This document shows positions 1-9,691 of a DNA stretch of 64,000 bases, in pieces. Source of the DNA: Solanum dulcamara (taxonomy: Eukaryota > Streptophyta > Magnoliopsida > Solanales > Solanaceae). Made by a program: the position numbers and the translations under genes. Every line of letters begins with the position of its first letter. Position 1 is the first letter of the stretch. The stretch spans positions 70,973,257 through 71,037,256 of the forward strand of contig NC_077238.1 of assembly GCF_947179165.1 (NCBI RefSeq), read 5' to 3'. The notes under the pieces are model-generated. The model had not been told where the DNA came from. It searched no databases and saw only the letters and a program-made list of their open reading frames with translations.

Positions 1-83
1 GTCAGGTCTGCGTACACTCTATCCTCCCCATACCCCACGTCGTGGGATTTCACCAGGTTATTGTTGTTGTTATTGTATTATTA
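1..83 (+). mobile_element. 3' end of a TS-type Solanaceae SINE (5' part outside window)
   Basis: The first bases match, from memory of the family, the 3' region of the tRNA-derived TS SINE: a GGTCTGCGTACA block, a CCTCCCCATACCCCA block, GTGGGATTTCAC, then an irregular run of TTG/TTATTG units. TTG-repeat 3' ends are a hallmark of this Solanaceae family. Only the tail lies in the window, so the promoter boxes and the upstream target duplication cannot be seen. Such elements move using LINE enzymes and encode no protein. Confidence 0.8.
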
Positions 84-330
84 TTTATTTCCTTCTTTTT
101 CTAATTAATTATGAACTAAGATAACAAACCCTACTAACCTATTTTATTAAATATAGGAAAAGTGGTATAAGTATTAAATAAATTAACACTTTAGCTTATT
201 AATTAAATTAATTATTTAAAATCACCCATCAATTAATTAACTAAAGTTATCAAATAGTCCAAAATTCCAAATTTAAATATACGAAAAGAGTCTTTTATGA
301 AAGGAAGATGACTTGCTCTCAAAATGACCT
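84..330. other. AT-rich spacer, nothing recognised
   Basis: Very AT-rich sequence between the SINE tail and the part of the LTR that matches the second LTR copy. It has no counterpart at the expected place in the downstream LTR (6123-6450), so it is either flanking DNA, a diverged LTR start or another insertion. No coding potential is visible. Confidence 0.5.
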
Positions 331-2835
331 AACGGATCATTACATGCACCTACTTTAAGTAGGTGATGCACCTACTAAAGTGGGCCCCACAAAGACACGT
401 GGCAGCAGCTGGTTGGTGCATGGATAAGGTGGACACATGTAGGAGCTGGACACGTGCCACCCTTAGGGGCTAGACATATGTAGGGGATGAAAACATGTCA
501 CCCTTAGGGGATGGACACGTGTCAATCCCACATGGAAAACATATATAGGCCTAGTAATGACTAAGACCTCATTTCTTTCATCTTCTACACTTAGCGAAAA
601 ATAGAGCGATAGAAAGACTTGGAACTTCAGCCATCGCTAGCTAAACTTGCAGCCCTAATTAACGATCCAAAACTAATTTTTACAAGGTAATCCCACCCTT
701 AGAAGGTCTACAACAATGTGGGGTGATCCTAGGAGTAGCAACATCGAGTTGATCGAAGCCATAACCTTTCAGAAACGTTGAGAAGCATGGTTGCTAAGGT
801 AGAGTTTCTTCTTTTCAAATTGGAGTTAATGATGTTTTAATGGAGAGATTACTTTGAATTAAGTGGGGTTGGAGGCAACAAAATTACATGGTTATTATTG
901 ACGTTGTAAATGGACAGAACTGAAGTTGTTCTAGTTGAATTAAAGTTTGATTAGTGTTGTCATTATTATAGTATTGTATTTAAAGGTAATTTTTGTATGT
1001 TAAAAGGATGAAAATATAGTTATAAATGAGTATGGGTGTTTATGTTCACAGCAACGTTGTGCTCCTTTTCGTATGGTTGTAATTTTATGAAGTAGAGATC
1101 GAAAATCGTATTTTGATGTTGTGGTTTTGGGTGGGCTGTTTAGCACTTGTATTGAATGATATTGAAGTAGTTTTATTGTATGTGGATAGTGGTTATTGTT
1201 GTTGGTGTTACTGTGCTAATTGGAGATTAATTGAAAGTTCGGGTTAGGCGAGTTGTATAGAGGAAATGCTGCCCGATTTTCGTTAAATTCTTAACTAATC
1301 GAAAAGTTTGAATGAAGAAATGATTCCTATAAGTGATTGGTTTTAGATTTATAAGCTGGAAAGTCGAAGTTTATTCAAAATAGTGTTACTTTCATATTAA
1401 ATATGCTAAAGGGGTAACGAAGCAAGCTTGGATATGGTGGATCTGTAACAGATATGTAAAGCTATCCCTTCTTTCTTTTGACATGTCTTAGATATAAGTG
1501 ATATATGATATGAGCTTTAGGGTAATTCCATTCATAAGCTCCGAGTATGATTCATGACTCTTATTCACTTCTTGGCGATAAAAATCTTAAGGTAGTTGAG
1601 CTATTTCCCTCGAGCCTTCTATATACTGAATAGTAATTGGATGTATAAGCTCCTATTCCTAAAGACTCTACGGTGACAAATATCTCTAATTCCATAAGCT
1701 GTTTGACATTATCTTGATACATATCTATGGTTCCTGAGGCTCCATTTGATATGGTTCATAGTAACATTCAAAGGGTATTTAATATGATTATCTCCTTTAA
1801 TACTCAAGTGCGAGTTTATTCTACTTATTCTATTGAGTCTCAGATGATAATTTAATTTGCATATGGCTACTCACTACTCTGCTCGTGCATGTTGTTATTA
1901 CTTCTTTTACCGAGTCTCGGGTCGGGTATGTTATCGTGCACAGCTTCACTACATCTTCACCGAGTCTCTACTAGAGGGCCGGGTATGGTATAATATATTT
2001 ATATGATGATATGATAATGCAATGAAATGGTTTTGGCACTGAGTCCCATAATGGGTCGGGTACGATATACGTGTACGCTACTCTATTCACCTAGTCCCTT
2101 GCTAGAGGGATGAGTATGGTATATATATACATATGATGATATAATGATATAATTATAACACCTAGTCCCAAAATGGGTTGGGTACAATATACGATGATGA
2201 CATGCATGACTTCATTTCATAAGATGCAAGTACAATCATTTATTAATTATTATACTTGTCTCCTAACCCCTTCTTTCAGATGTGATCTCCTTTATGATAT
2301 TTTATTCTTTATATACTCAGTAAGTATTTTGTACTAACCCCCTCTGTTCGGGGGGATGCATTTCATGCTCGCAGGTATAGACACGTATTTCGGAGATCTA
2401 CCTACTTAGGATTTCCAGTTGGCTATTTTGGAGTGCTCTATTATACCGGAGCCTAGATTTTTGGTATTGATCTTTTTAATGTATATATTCGTTTATTCAA
2501 GGGTACGACGGGGGCCCTGTCCTGCCATATGATACCGTTGACACTCTTAGAGGTCTATAGACATATGTGTATTGGTTATGTGTAAGTTTTGTTCAGTGGC
2601 ATCTATGCGATGTGCTATGAATATTAATATGAAATGACAGCCTTATCGGCTTATGTGTCCTTTAATGATATGATTAGTGGCGACTCCTCCAGAGACAAAT
2701 GATAAGGATATATTTATATGAAGATGTTATGATCCATTGCAGTTCTTATGTAAGTTATCCTATTGTTCGTAGGTACGCATACGGGTGTCCGGGTCGAACC
2801 CCAATCACGGCCTATGGGGTTGGATCGTAAAAACA
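331..2835 (+). repeat. 5' LTR of element A (5' end not resolved)
   Basis: It aligns by eye with 6450-8957 at a roughly constant offset near 6122 bp, with about one difference per 8-15 bases, so the LTRs are old. It ends AAAACA just before the primer site. Clear similarity begins near 331-348; upstream sequence differs. It carries repeated CACGTG-type words near 400-530, a four- to five-unit minisatellite at about 1905-2205, and a short AGTA...TACT inverted motif at 2318-2338. Confidence 0.75.
1905..2205 (+). repeat. Minisatellite inside 5' LTR of element A
   Basis: Four to five imperfect units built around ACCGAGTC(C), then AGAGGGCCGGGTATGGTATA or AATGGGTCGGGTACGATATA, separated by TA-rich spacers with TATGATGATA. 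Unit length is about 60-110 bp. The matching array in the downstream LTR is at about 8021-8316, so the expansion predates the LTR divergence. Confidence 0.7.
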
Positions 2836-3569
2836 ATGGTATCAGAGCAGTTCATCCTTAGAGTATCTACAGACCGTGTCTAGTAGAGTTTTGTTTATCG
2901 GTGTGCTGTGCACCACATCTATAAGTAGGAGGCTACAGGACATTTAGGATGTTATCTTTCCATTTTATTTTGAAATCGTGCGATAGAGCGGTATTATCAG
3001 GACAATTCCTCCCTAACGGATTATTATGTGTACAACGATGCCTCCAAGGAAAGAGACAACTTCCCAGAAGGGCAAGTCAGTAGAGGGAGAAACTAGTCAG
3101 ACCCCGAGAGTTACTAGGTCCCGTGTCCAGTCCATGTCGGAGATTGTGCTCCAGTTGGCAAGCTATACTACGCCGCCACTACTAGAGAAGCTTAGAGCAG
3201 TAGTAGCTGCAACTACGGATCAGGGGGCGTCTTCACCGCCAGCTCCAGTACCTGAGCCTCCAGCTCCCCGGCCAGGGGCGGAGAATAGGGCCATGAGAGA
3301 CGCAGTTCAGTTACTGACAAGATTAATGGCAGGGAAGGCTCGAAGGCATGGGCTAGGAGTACATAATGCAAATAGACATTATAGTTTGAGGGTTCGTGAC
3401 TTCTTGACTTGTAACCCCCCAGAGTTTTATAGGTCGAGACCTGTGGATGAACCACAGTAGTTTATTCGACAGATGCTGCGTACGTTGAGAATAATTAGTG
3501 CCTCTAAGACTGAGTCTGTTGAGTTGGCTTCATACCGACTGTGTGACGTAGCCGTTAATTGGTATGATT
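2691..3569 (+). repeat. 879-bp segment, identical to 8813-9691
   Basis: Read base by base, the last 145 bp of the LTR, the primer site, the leader and the gag start are the same here and at 8813-9691 (offset 6122). Immediately left of this block the LTRs differ at about one base in ten; immediately right the two copies are unrelated. The sharp edge at 2690 (C here, A at 8812) marks a conversion tract, a recent duplication or an assembly copy. Confidence 0.85.
2837..2848 (+). promoter_or_regulatory. tRNA-Met primer binding site of element A
   Basis: TGGTATCAGAGC, complementary to the 3' end of initiator tRNA-Met, one base after the LTR end. This is the standard minus-strand priming site of plant gypsy and copia elements and is unmutated here. 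Confidence 0.9.
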
Positions 3570-3633
3570 CCTGGAATTATTTAGGGCCGAGGGTTCTCCT
3601 CTAGCAGTATGGGATGAGTTTGTGGAAGCCTTA
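3038..3633 (+). pseudogene. gag fragment of element A
   Basis: Capsid/nucleocapsid precursor of the retroelement. The likely start is the ATG at 3038 (MPPRK, usual for this family); an in-frame ATG lies 12 bases upstream. The frame gives a basic, proline-rich N-terminus, then the capsid region with a FIRQMLRTLR-like stretch. It is broken by a TAG at 3458-3460 where the family normally has Gln, and by a one-base loss near 3570. After the DEFVEA-like motif it is joined at about 3630 to the middle of RT, so the capsid end, zinc knuckle and protease are deleted. An antisense frame over 3213-3455 is a shadow. Confidence 0.8.
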
Positions 3634-4562
3634 TTGATGATATTCTGGTCTATTTACGATCGGAAGAGGAACATATAAATTATTTATGGATGGTACTTGG
3701 GGTGTTCCAGCACCAGAAATTGTATGGTAAATTCTCTAAATGCGAATTCTGGTTGACTTTGGTAGTATTCTTAGGGCATATTATTGGAACAGATAGTATT
3801 CGAGTAGATACATAGAAAATTGAGGCCGTAAAGACTTGGTCGAGACCTACAACACCTATTAAGGTACGTAGTTTTTTGGGGCTAGCAGGATATTCTAGAA
3901 GATTCGTGGAGAACTTTGCTTTGATTTCCGCACTTTTAACAAGGCTAACTCAGAAGGCGGCTAAGTTCCAGTGGACCAATGCTTGTGAATAAAGCTTTCA
4001 GTTTCTGAAAGATAAGTTGACTACGACACCAGTTCTAACTCTTTTTGAAGGACCAGATGGCTATGTTATTTATTATGATTCTTCTGGTGTTGGGCTAGGT
4101 TGTGTACTGATGCAACATAGTAGAGTCATAGCTTATGCCTCCCGGCAGCTCAGGAAGCACTAAAGGAATTATCCTACTCACAATCTGGAGTTAGTAGCAG
4201 TAATTCATGCTTTGAAAATATGGAGGTAGTATCTATATGGCGTAAATGTTGATATCTATATGGATCACAAAAGTCTCCAATACATCTTTAAGCAGAAAGA
4301 GCTGAATTTATGGCATAGAAGGTGGCTAGAGTTACTAAAAGATTATGATTTTGATATTTTATACCACCCAGGGAAAGCAAATGTTGTATCTGATGCACTC
4401 AGCCGTAAGTCTATGGGTAGTTTGGCAGATGTACAACCAGAACAAAAAAAGATAGTCCACGAGATTTGCCAGTTAGCTAACCTTGGAGTCCGGTTGGATC
4501 ATTCTGATGAAGGTGGATTTCTGTTTGAGGAGTTGTTGAATCCTCTATTATGGAAGAGGTAA
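3632..4562 (+). pseudogene. reverse transcriptase C-terminal half and RNase H of element A
   Basis: Starting exactly at the catalytic IDD motif of RT, one frame runs through the RT thumb/connection and RNase H (the [14 protein letters not shown] region, then DHKSLQYIF and LSRK) without any frameshift. It is interrupted only by stops: TAG near 3811, TAA near 3991 and 4162, TAG near 4228, each consistent with one transition from Gln, Glu/Gln or Trp codons. The N-terminal half of RT (fingers and first Asp) is deleted. Normal role: copying RNA to DNA and removing the RNA strand. Inactive here. Confidence 0.85.
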
Positions 4563-5404
4563 AGCAATGCCAGTACGAGGACCCTGTTCTGGCATAGTAT
4601 AAGTATACATCTCTTCAAAAGGAAAAGACTCCATTCGAGATCACACCTGATGGAGTGCTAAGATATAGGGGCATAATATGTGTACCTGAGATTGTAGGGC
4701 TACAACAATAGGTAAAGGGAGAGGAATATTATGCCCGCTATTCTATTCATCCAGGGTCAACCAAGATATATCATGACCTCAGATGTTTATATTTATGGGA
4801 TGGTATGAAGAAGTACATAGCAGAGTTTGTAGCCTAGTGCCTAAATTGTCAACAGATTAAGATTGAGCATCAGAAGCCTAGCGAACTATTACAGGAGATG
4901 AAAATCCCGACTTGGAAATAGGAAGCAATTAATATGGACTTTATTACAGGTTTACCTTGCACTCTACGGAAGTATGATTCCATATGGGTTATTATAGATA
5001 GGTTGACAAAATCAGCCCATTTCTTTCCAATTAGGACTACATATTCAGCCGAGGCCTATGCGAGGTTATATATCAAGGAAGTAGTAAGACTTCATGGGGT
5101 TCCCACATCTATTATCTCAGACAGAGAAGCTCAATTTACACCTAACTTCTGGAGATCATTCTAGAAGGGATTCGGAACACAGATGAGTTTTGGTACAACA
5201 TTTTACCCTCAGACTGATGGACAAGCCAAATATACTATTCAAACACTAGAAGATATATTGCGATCCTATATTATTGACTTCATAGGTAGCTGGGATGATC
5301 ATTTTCCACTTATTGAGTTTGCATATAATAATAGCTATCATTCTGACATCCAGATGGCACAATATGAAGCTTTGTATGACAGAAAGTGCAGATAAGCTAT
5401 TGGT
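4563..5404 (+). pseudogene. integrase of element A (zinc and core domains)
   Basis: The HHCC zinc domain (SIHPG near 4743 to CLNCQQ near 4840) is followed by the core with MDFITGLP, SDREAQF and HPQTDGQ-like motifs. Stops include TAG near 4834, TAG near 4919 and TAG at 5162. The third catalytic residue, Glu of the D,D-35-E triad, is replaced by Lys at 5228-5230 (GQAK instead of GQxE). The zinc ligands of the CxxC pair are kept. It would join viral DNA ends to the target; it is dead here. Confidence 0.85.
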
Positions 5405-5998
5405 TGGTTTGAGGTTGGTGAGACTAAACTAGTAAGCCCATACATGATTCAGCAAGCTATTGACAAAGTGAAGTTCATTCAAGAGAAACTATTAGCAGCC
5501 TAGAGTCGATAGAGGTCATGCACAGATAACGGACGTCGACACTTAGAGTTTCAGGTTAATGATTGGGTGTTCTTAAAGGTGTTACCTATGAAGGTGGTAA
5601 TGAGATTCGACAAGAAAGGAAAGCTTAGCCCGAGATACATTGGTCCTTATCAGATAATTTGTATGATAGGCAAAGTTGCCTATGAATTAGACCTACCATT
5701 GGATTTGGAAGCAGTACACCTAGTCTTTCATGTGTCGATGCTTCACAAATGTACTGGTGATCATTCTAGAGTATTCCCCGTGGATGATGTCCAAGTGATG
5801 GAGGAACTATCTTATAAGGAACACCCTATAGCCATACTTGATCGCCAAGTCAGAAGGTTACGTACCAAGGACGTGGCCTCCGTCAAAGTATTGTGGAAAA
5901 ATGAGAATAGAGAAGAGATGACCTAGGAAGCTGAAGAAGAGATGAAGAATAAATATCCGTACTTTCTCCCTGTACCCACAGGTAATCTAAACTCCTAA
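5405..5998 (+). pseudogene. integrase C-terminal region and chromodomain of element A
   Basis: It contains the GPYQI/VAYELDLP region typical of the chromovirus integrase tail, the HVSMLHK motif, then a chromodomain with ILDRQVRRLR and VKVLWKN blocks. In Del/Tekay elements this domain is thought to direct integration into heterochromatin. A TAG at 5924-5926 replaces the conserved Trp before EAE; the frame then continues to TAA at 5996-5998. The middle segment 5567-5926 is open. Confidence 0.85.
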
Positions 5999-6111
5999 AT
6001 TGGTTGTATTTATTAAAAAGAAACCTACATATGACAACTATTACAGAGATTTCCTGAAATCCTTGTAAGACCTTATGAGACTAGTTAACATTCGAGGACG
6101 AATGTTCTAAC

Positions 6112-6122
6112 GGGAGGAAAGA
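6112..6122 (+). promoter_or_regulatory. Polypurine tract of element A
   Basis: GGGAGGAAAGA directly before the LTR start TGTTATACCCC. Such tracts prime plus-strand DNA synthesis. A second purine tract followed by TGTAATGCCCC lies at 6221-6231, which leaves the true LTR edge ambiguous. Confidence 0.75.
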
Positions 6123-8957
6123 TGTTATACCCCGCACTTTTGTACGTGGGAACATTTTTTTGGTACCCTAAAAGTTGCTATGTGATCCATATTATCCATG
6201 ACGTTACCAAATAATCCAAAGGAAGGGAGGATGTAATGCCCCATATTTTGCATAGACTAGTTCTATATGAGTAGTGATGGTTGGAAATAGGGTTGGAAGG
6301 ATTTAAAAGGAGCTAGAGGCTAAATAATGAGTCGTGGTAATCGATCTACTTACTTAAGCTATCGGTTTGGATTTTTTACATTATTAAGCTACTTCAGTAC
6401 ATGTCGAGCTTAAGTAGCAAGGATCACATAGGTTTTTAAGGTGAGACTAGATTACGAACCTACAAAAAAGAGTAAGTAGGTGATGCACCTATTAAAGTGG
6501 GACCCACTAAGACACGTAGCAGCAGCTGGTTAGTTCATGGATGAGGTGGACACATGTAGGAGCTGGACACGTGCCACCCTTGGGGGATGAACACGTGTAG
6601 GGGGTGAAAACCTATCACCCTTAGGGGATGGACACGTGTCAACCCCACATCGACAGCATATGTAGGCCTAGTAATGACTAAGACCTTATTTCTTTCATCT
6701 TCTATACTTAGAGAAAAATAGAGAGATAGAAAGACTTGGAACTTCAGCCATGGCTAGCTAAACTTGTAGCCCTAATTAATAATCTAAAACTAATCTTTAC
6801 AAGGTAATCCCACCCTTAGAAGGTCTACAACAACGAGGGGTAATCCTAGGAGCAGCAACATCGAGTTGATCGAAGCCATCAACTTTCAGTCACGTTGAGA
6901 AACCAAGTTGCTAAGGTAGGGTTTATTCTTTTCAAATTGGAGTTAATGATATTGTAATAGAGAGATTACTTTGTATTAAGTGGGGTTAGAGGCAAGAAAG
7001 TTATATGGTTATTGTTGATGTTATAAATGGACAAAATTAAAGTAGTTCTAGTTGGATTAAAGTTTGATTAGTGTTGTCATTATTATGGTATTATATTTGA
7101 AGGTAATTTGTGTATGTTGAAGGGTTGTAAATATAGTTATAAATGAGTATGGGTGTTTCTGTTCACAGCAACGTTACGCTCCTTTCTGTGTGGTTGTGAT
7201 TTTATGAAGTAAAGATCGAAAATCATATTTTGATGTCGTGGTTTTAGGTGGGCTGTTTAGCACTTGTATTGAATGATATTAAAGTAGTTTTATTATATGT
7301 GGATGGTGGTTGTTGTTTTTGGTGTAGCTGTGCTAATTGGAGATTAATTGAAAGTTCGGGTTAGGCAAGTTATATAGGGGAAATGCTGTCCAATTTCCAT
7401 TAAATTCTTAACTAATCGAAAAGTGTGAATGAAGAAATGATTCGTATAAGTGATTGGTTTTAGATTTATAAGCTGGAAAGTCAAATTTTATTCATAATAG
7501 TGTTACTTTCATATTAAATAGGCTAAAGGGGTGACGAAGCAAGCTTGGATACGGTGGATCTGTAACAGGTAAGTAAAGCTATCCCTTCTTTCTTTTGGCA
7601 TGTCTTAGATATAAGTAATATATGATATGAGCTTTGGGGTAATTCCATTCATAAGCTCCGAGTATGATTCATGACTCTTATTCACTTTTTGATGGTAAAA
7701 CTCTTAAGGTAGCTGAGTTATTGCCCTCGAGTCTTCTATATGCTGAATAGTAATTGGATGTATAAGCTCTTATTCCTAAAGACTCTACGATGACAAATGT
7801 CTCTGATTCCATAAGTTGTTTGGCAATATCTTGATACATGTCTATGATTCTTGAGGTTCCATTTGATATGGTTCATAGTGACATTCAAAGGGTATTTAAT
7901 ATAATTATCGCCTTTAATACTCAAGTGCGAGTTTATTCTACTTATTCTATTGAGTCTCAGATGATTATTTAATCTATATATGGTTACTCACTACTCTACT
8001 CGTGCATGTTGTTATTACTTCTTTCACCGAGTTCCAGACTGGGTATGTTATCGTGCAAAACTTTACTACATCTTCACCGAGTCCTTTACTAGAGGGCTGG
8101 GTATGGTATAATATATATATATATATGATGATATGATGATCTAATTATATGATTATGGCACCGAGTCCCATAATGGGTTGGATACGATATAAGTGTACAC
8201 TACTCTATTCACAGAGTCCCTTGCTAGAGGGCCGGGTATGATATATATATATATATGATGATATAATGATATAATTATAACACCGAGTCCCAAAATAGGT
8301 CGAGTACGGTATACGATGATGATATGCATGACTTCATTTCATAAGATGCAGGTACAGTGATTTATTAATAATTATACTTGTCTCCTGACCCCTTCTTTCA
8401 GATGTGATCTCCTTTGTATCATTTTATTCTTTATATACTCAGTACATATTCCGTGCTAACCCCCTCTCTTTGAGAGGATGTGTTTAATGCCTGCAGGTAC
8501 AAATACACATTTTGGGGATTGGCCAGCTTAGGATTTCCCTTCGGCTACTTTGGAGTGCTCCATTGTACCAGAGCCTAGATTTTTGGTATTGAATTTTTTG
8601 ATGTATATATTCATTTATTCAGGGGTACGGCGGGAGCCCTATCTCGCCATATGATACCATTGACACTCTTAGAGGTCTGTAGACATATGTGTGTGGGTTA
8701 TATGTAAGTTTTGTTCAGTTACGTCTATGCGATGTGCTTTGAATATTAATATGAAATAGCAGCCTTGTCGGCTTGCGTGTTCTTTAATGATATAATTAGT
8801 GGCGACTCCTCAAGAGACAAATGATAAGGATATATTTATATGAAGATGTTATGATCCATTGCAGTTCTTATGTAAGTTATCCTATTGTTCGTAGGTACGC
8901 ATACGGGTGTCCGGGTCGAACCCCAATCACGGCCTATGGGGTTGGATCGTAAAAACA
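6123..8957 (+). repeat. 3' LTR of element A (2.8 kb)
   Basis: It begins TGTTATACCCC after the polypurine tract and ends AAAACA before a second primer site. It carries an inverted pair of words at about 6350-6415 (ACTTAAGCT and AGCTTAAGT), several CACGTG words at 6560-6650, the minisatellite at 8021-8316 and the AGTAC...GTGCT motif at 8439-8459. An alternative LTR start is 6232. Confidence 0.75.
8021..8316 (+). repeat. Minisatellite inside 3' LTR of element A
   Basis: Counterpart of the array at 1905-2205: ACCGAGT(T/C)CC units, each followed by a GGGTATGGTATA-like block and a longer (TA)n run than in the 5' copy. Confidence 0.7.
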
Positions 8958-8958
8958 A

Positions 8959-8970
8959 TGGTATCAGAGC
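8959..8970 (+). promoter_or_regulatory. Second primer binding site, downstream of the 3' LTR
   Basis: TGGTATCAGAGC lies after the 3' LTR, where a complete element would already have ended. It shows that another internal region follows this LTR, so the locus is a tandem or recombinant structure. Confidence 0.85.
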
Positions 8971-9159
8971 AGTTCATCCTTAGAGTATCTACAGACCGTG
9001 TCTAGTAGAGTTTTGTTTATCGGTGTGCTGTGCACCACATCTATAAGTAGGAGGCTACAGGACATTTAGGATGTTATCTTTCCATTTTATTTTGAAATCG
9101 TGCGATAGAGCGGTATTATCAGGACAATTCCTCCCTAACGGATTATTATGTGTACAACG

Positions 9160-9691
9160 ATGCCTCCAAGGAAAGAGACAACTTCCCAGAAGGGCAAGTC
9201 AGTAGAGGGAGAAACTAGTCAGACCCCGAGAGTTACTAGGTCCCGTGTCCAGTCCATGTCGGAGATTGTGCTCCAGTTGGCAAGCTATACTACGCCGCCA
9301 CTACTAGAGAAGCTTAGAGCAGTAGTAGCTGCAACTACGGATCAGGGGGCGTCTTCACCGCCAGCTCCAGTACCTGAGCCTCCAGCTCCCCGGCCAGGGG
9401 CGGAGAATAGGGCCATGAGAGACGCAGTTCAGTTACTGACAAGATTAATGGCAGGGAAGGCTCGAAGGCATGGGCTAGGAGTACATAATGCAAATAGACA
9501 TTATAGTTTGAGGGTTCGTGACTTCTTGACTTGTAACCCCCCAGAGTTTTATAGGTCGAGACCTGTGGATGAACCACAGTAGTTTATTCGACAGATGCTG
9601 CGTACGTTGAGAATAATTAGTGCCTCTAAGACTGAGTCTGTTGAGTTGGCTTCATACCGACTGTGTGACGTAGCCGTTAATTGGTATGATT
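9160..9691 (+). pseudogene. Second, truncated gag copy
   Basis: Identical to the gag start at 3038-3569, including the same TAG stop at 9580-9582. Similarity stops abruptly at 9691 and unrelated AT-rich DNA follows. Sharing the same stop means the two copies diverged after the gene had already decayed, or that one was copied from the other. Confidence 0.85.

Larger units (their letters stand above)
331..9691 (+). mobile_element. Ty3/gypsy (Del/Tekay-like) element A plus partial second internal copy
   Basis: Order seen: LTR (331-2835), primer site, gag, joined to RT, RNase H, integrase, chromodomain, polypurine tract, LTR (6123-8957), primer site again, then a second gag piece cut off at 9691. 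The chromodomain after the integrase and LTRs over 2 kb place it in the chromovirus Del/Tekay group. The internal region is only about 3.3 kb because gag is fused directly to the middle of RT. The LTR-internal-LTR-internal order is expected from unequal recombination between copies, or from an assembly duplication. The element cannot be functional. Confidence 0.85.

Noticed and set aside
2837..2848. tRNA gene suggested by TGGTATCAGAGC
   Set aside because: Only the primer-site complement of a tRNA end is present, with no tRNA body; it sits right after an LTR.
3213..3455. Antisense frame of 80 codons over gag (also 9335-9577)
   Set aside because: Shadow of the gag coding strand; present twice only because the DNA is duplicated.
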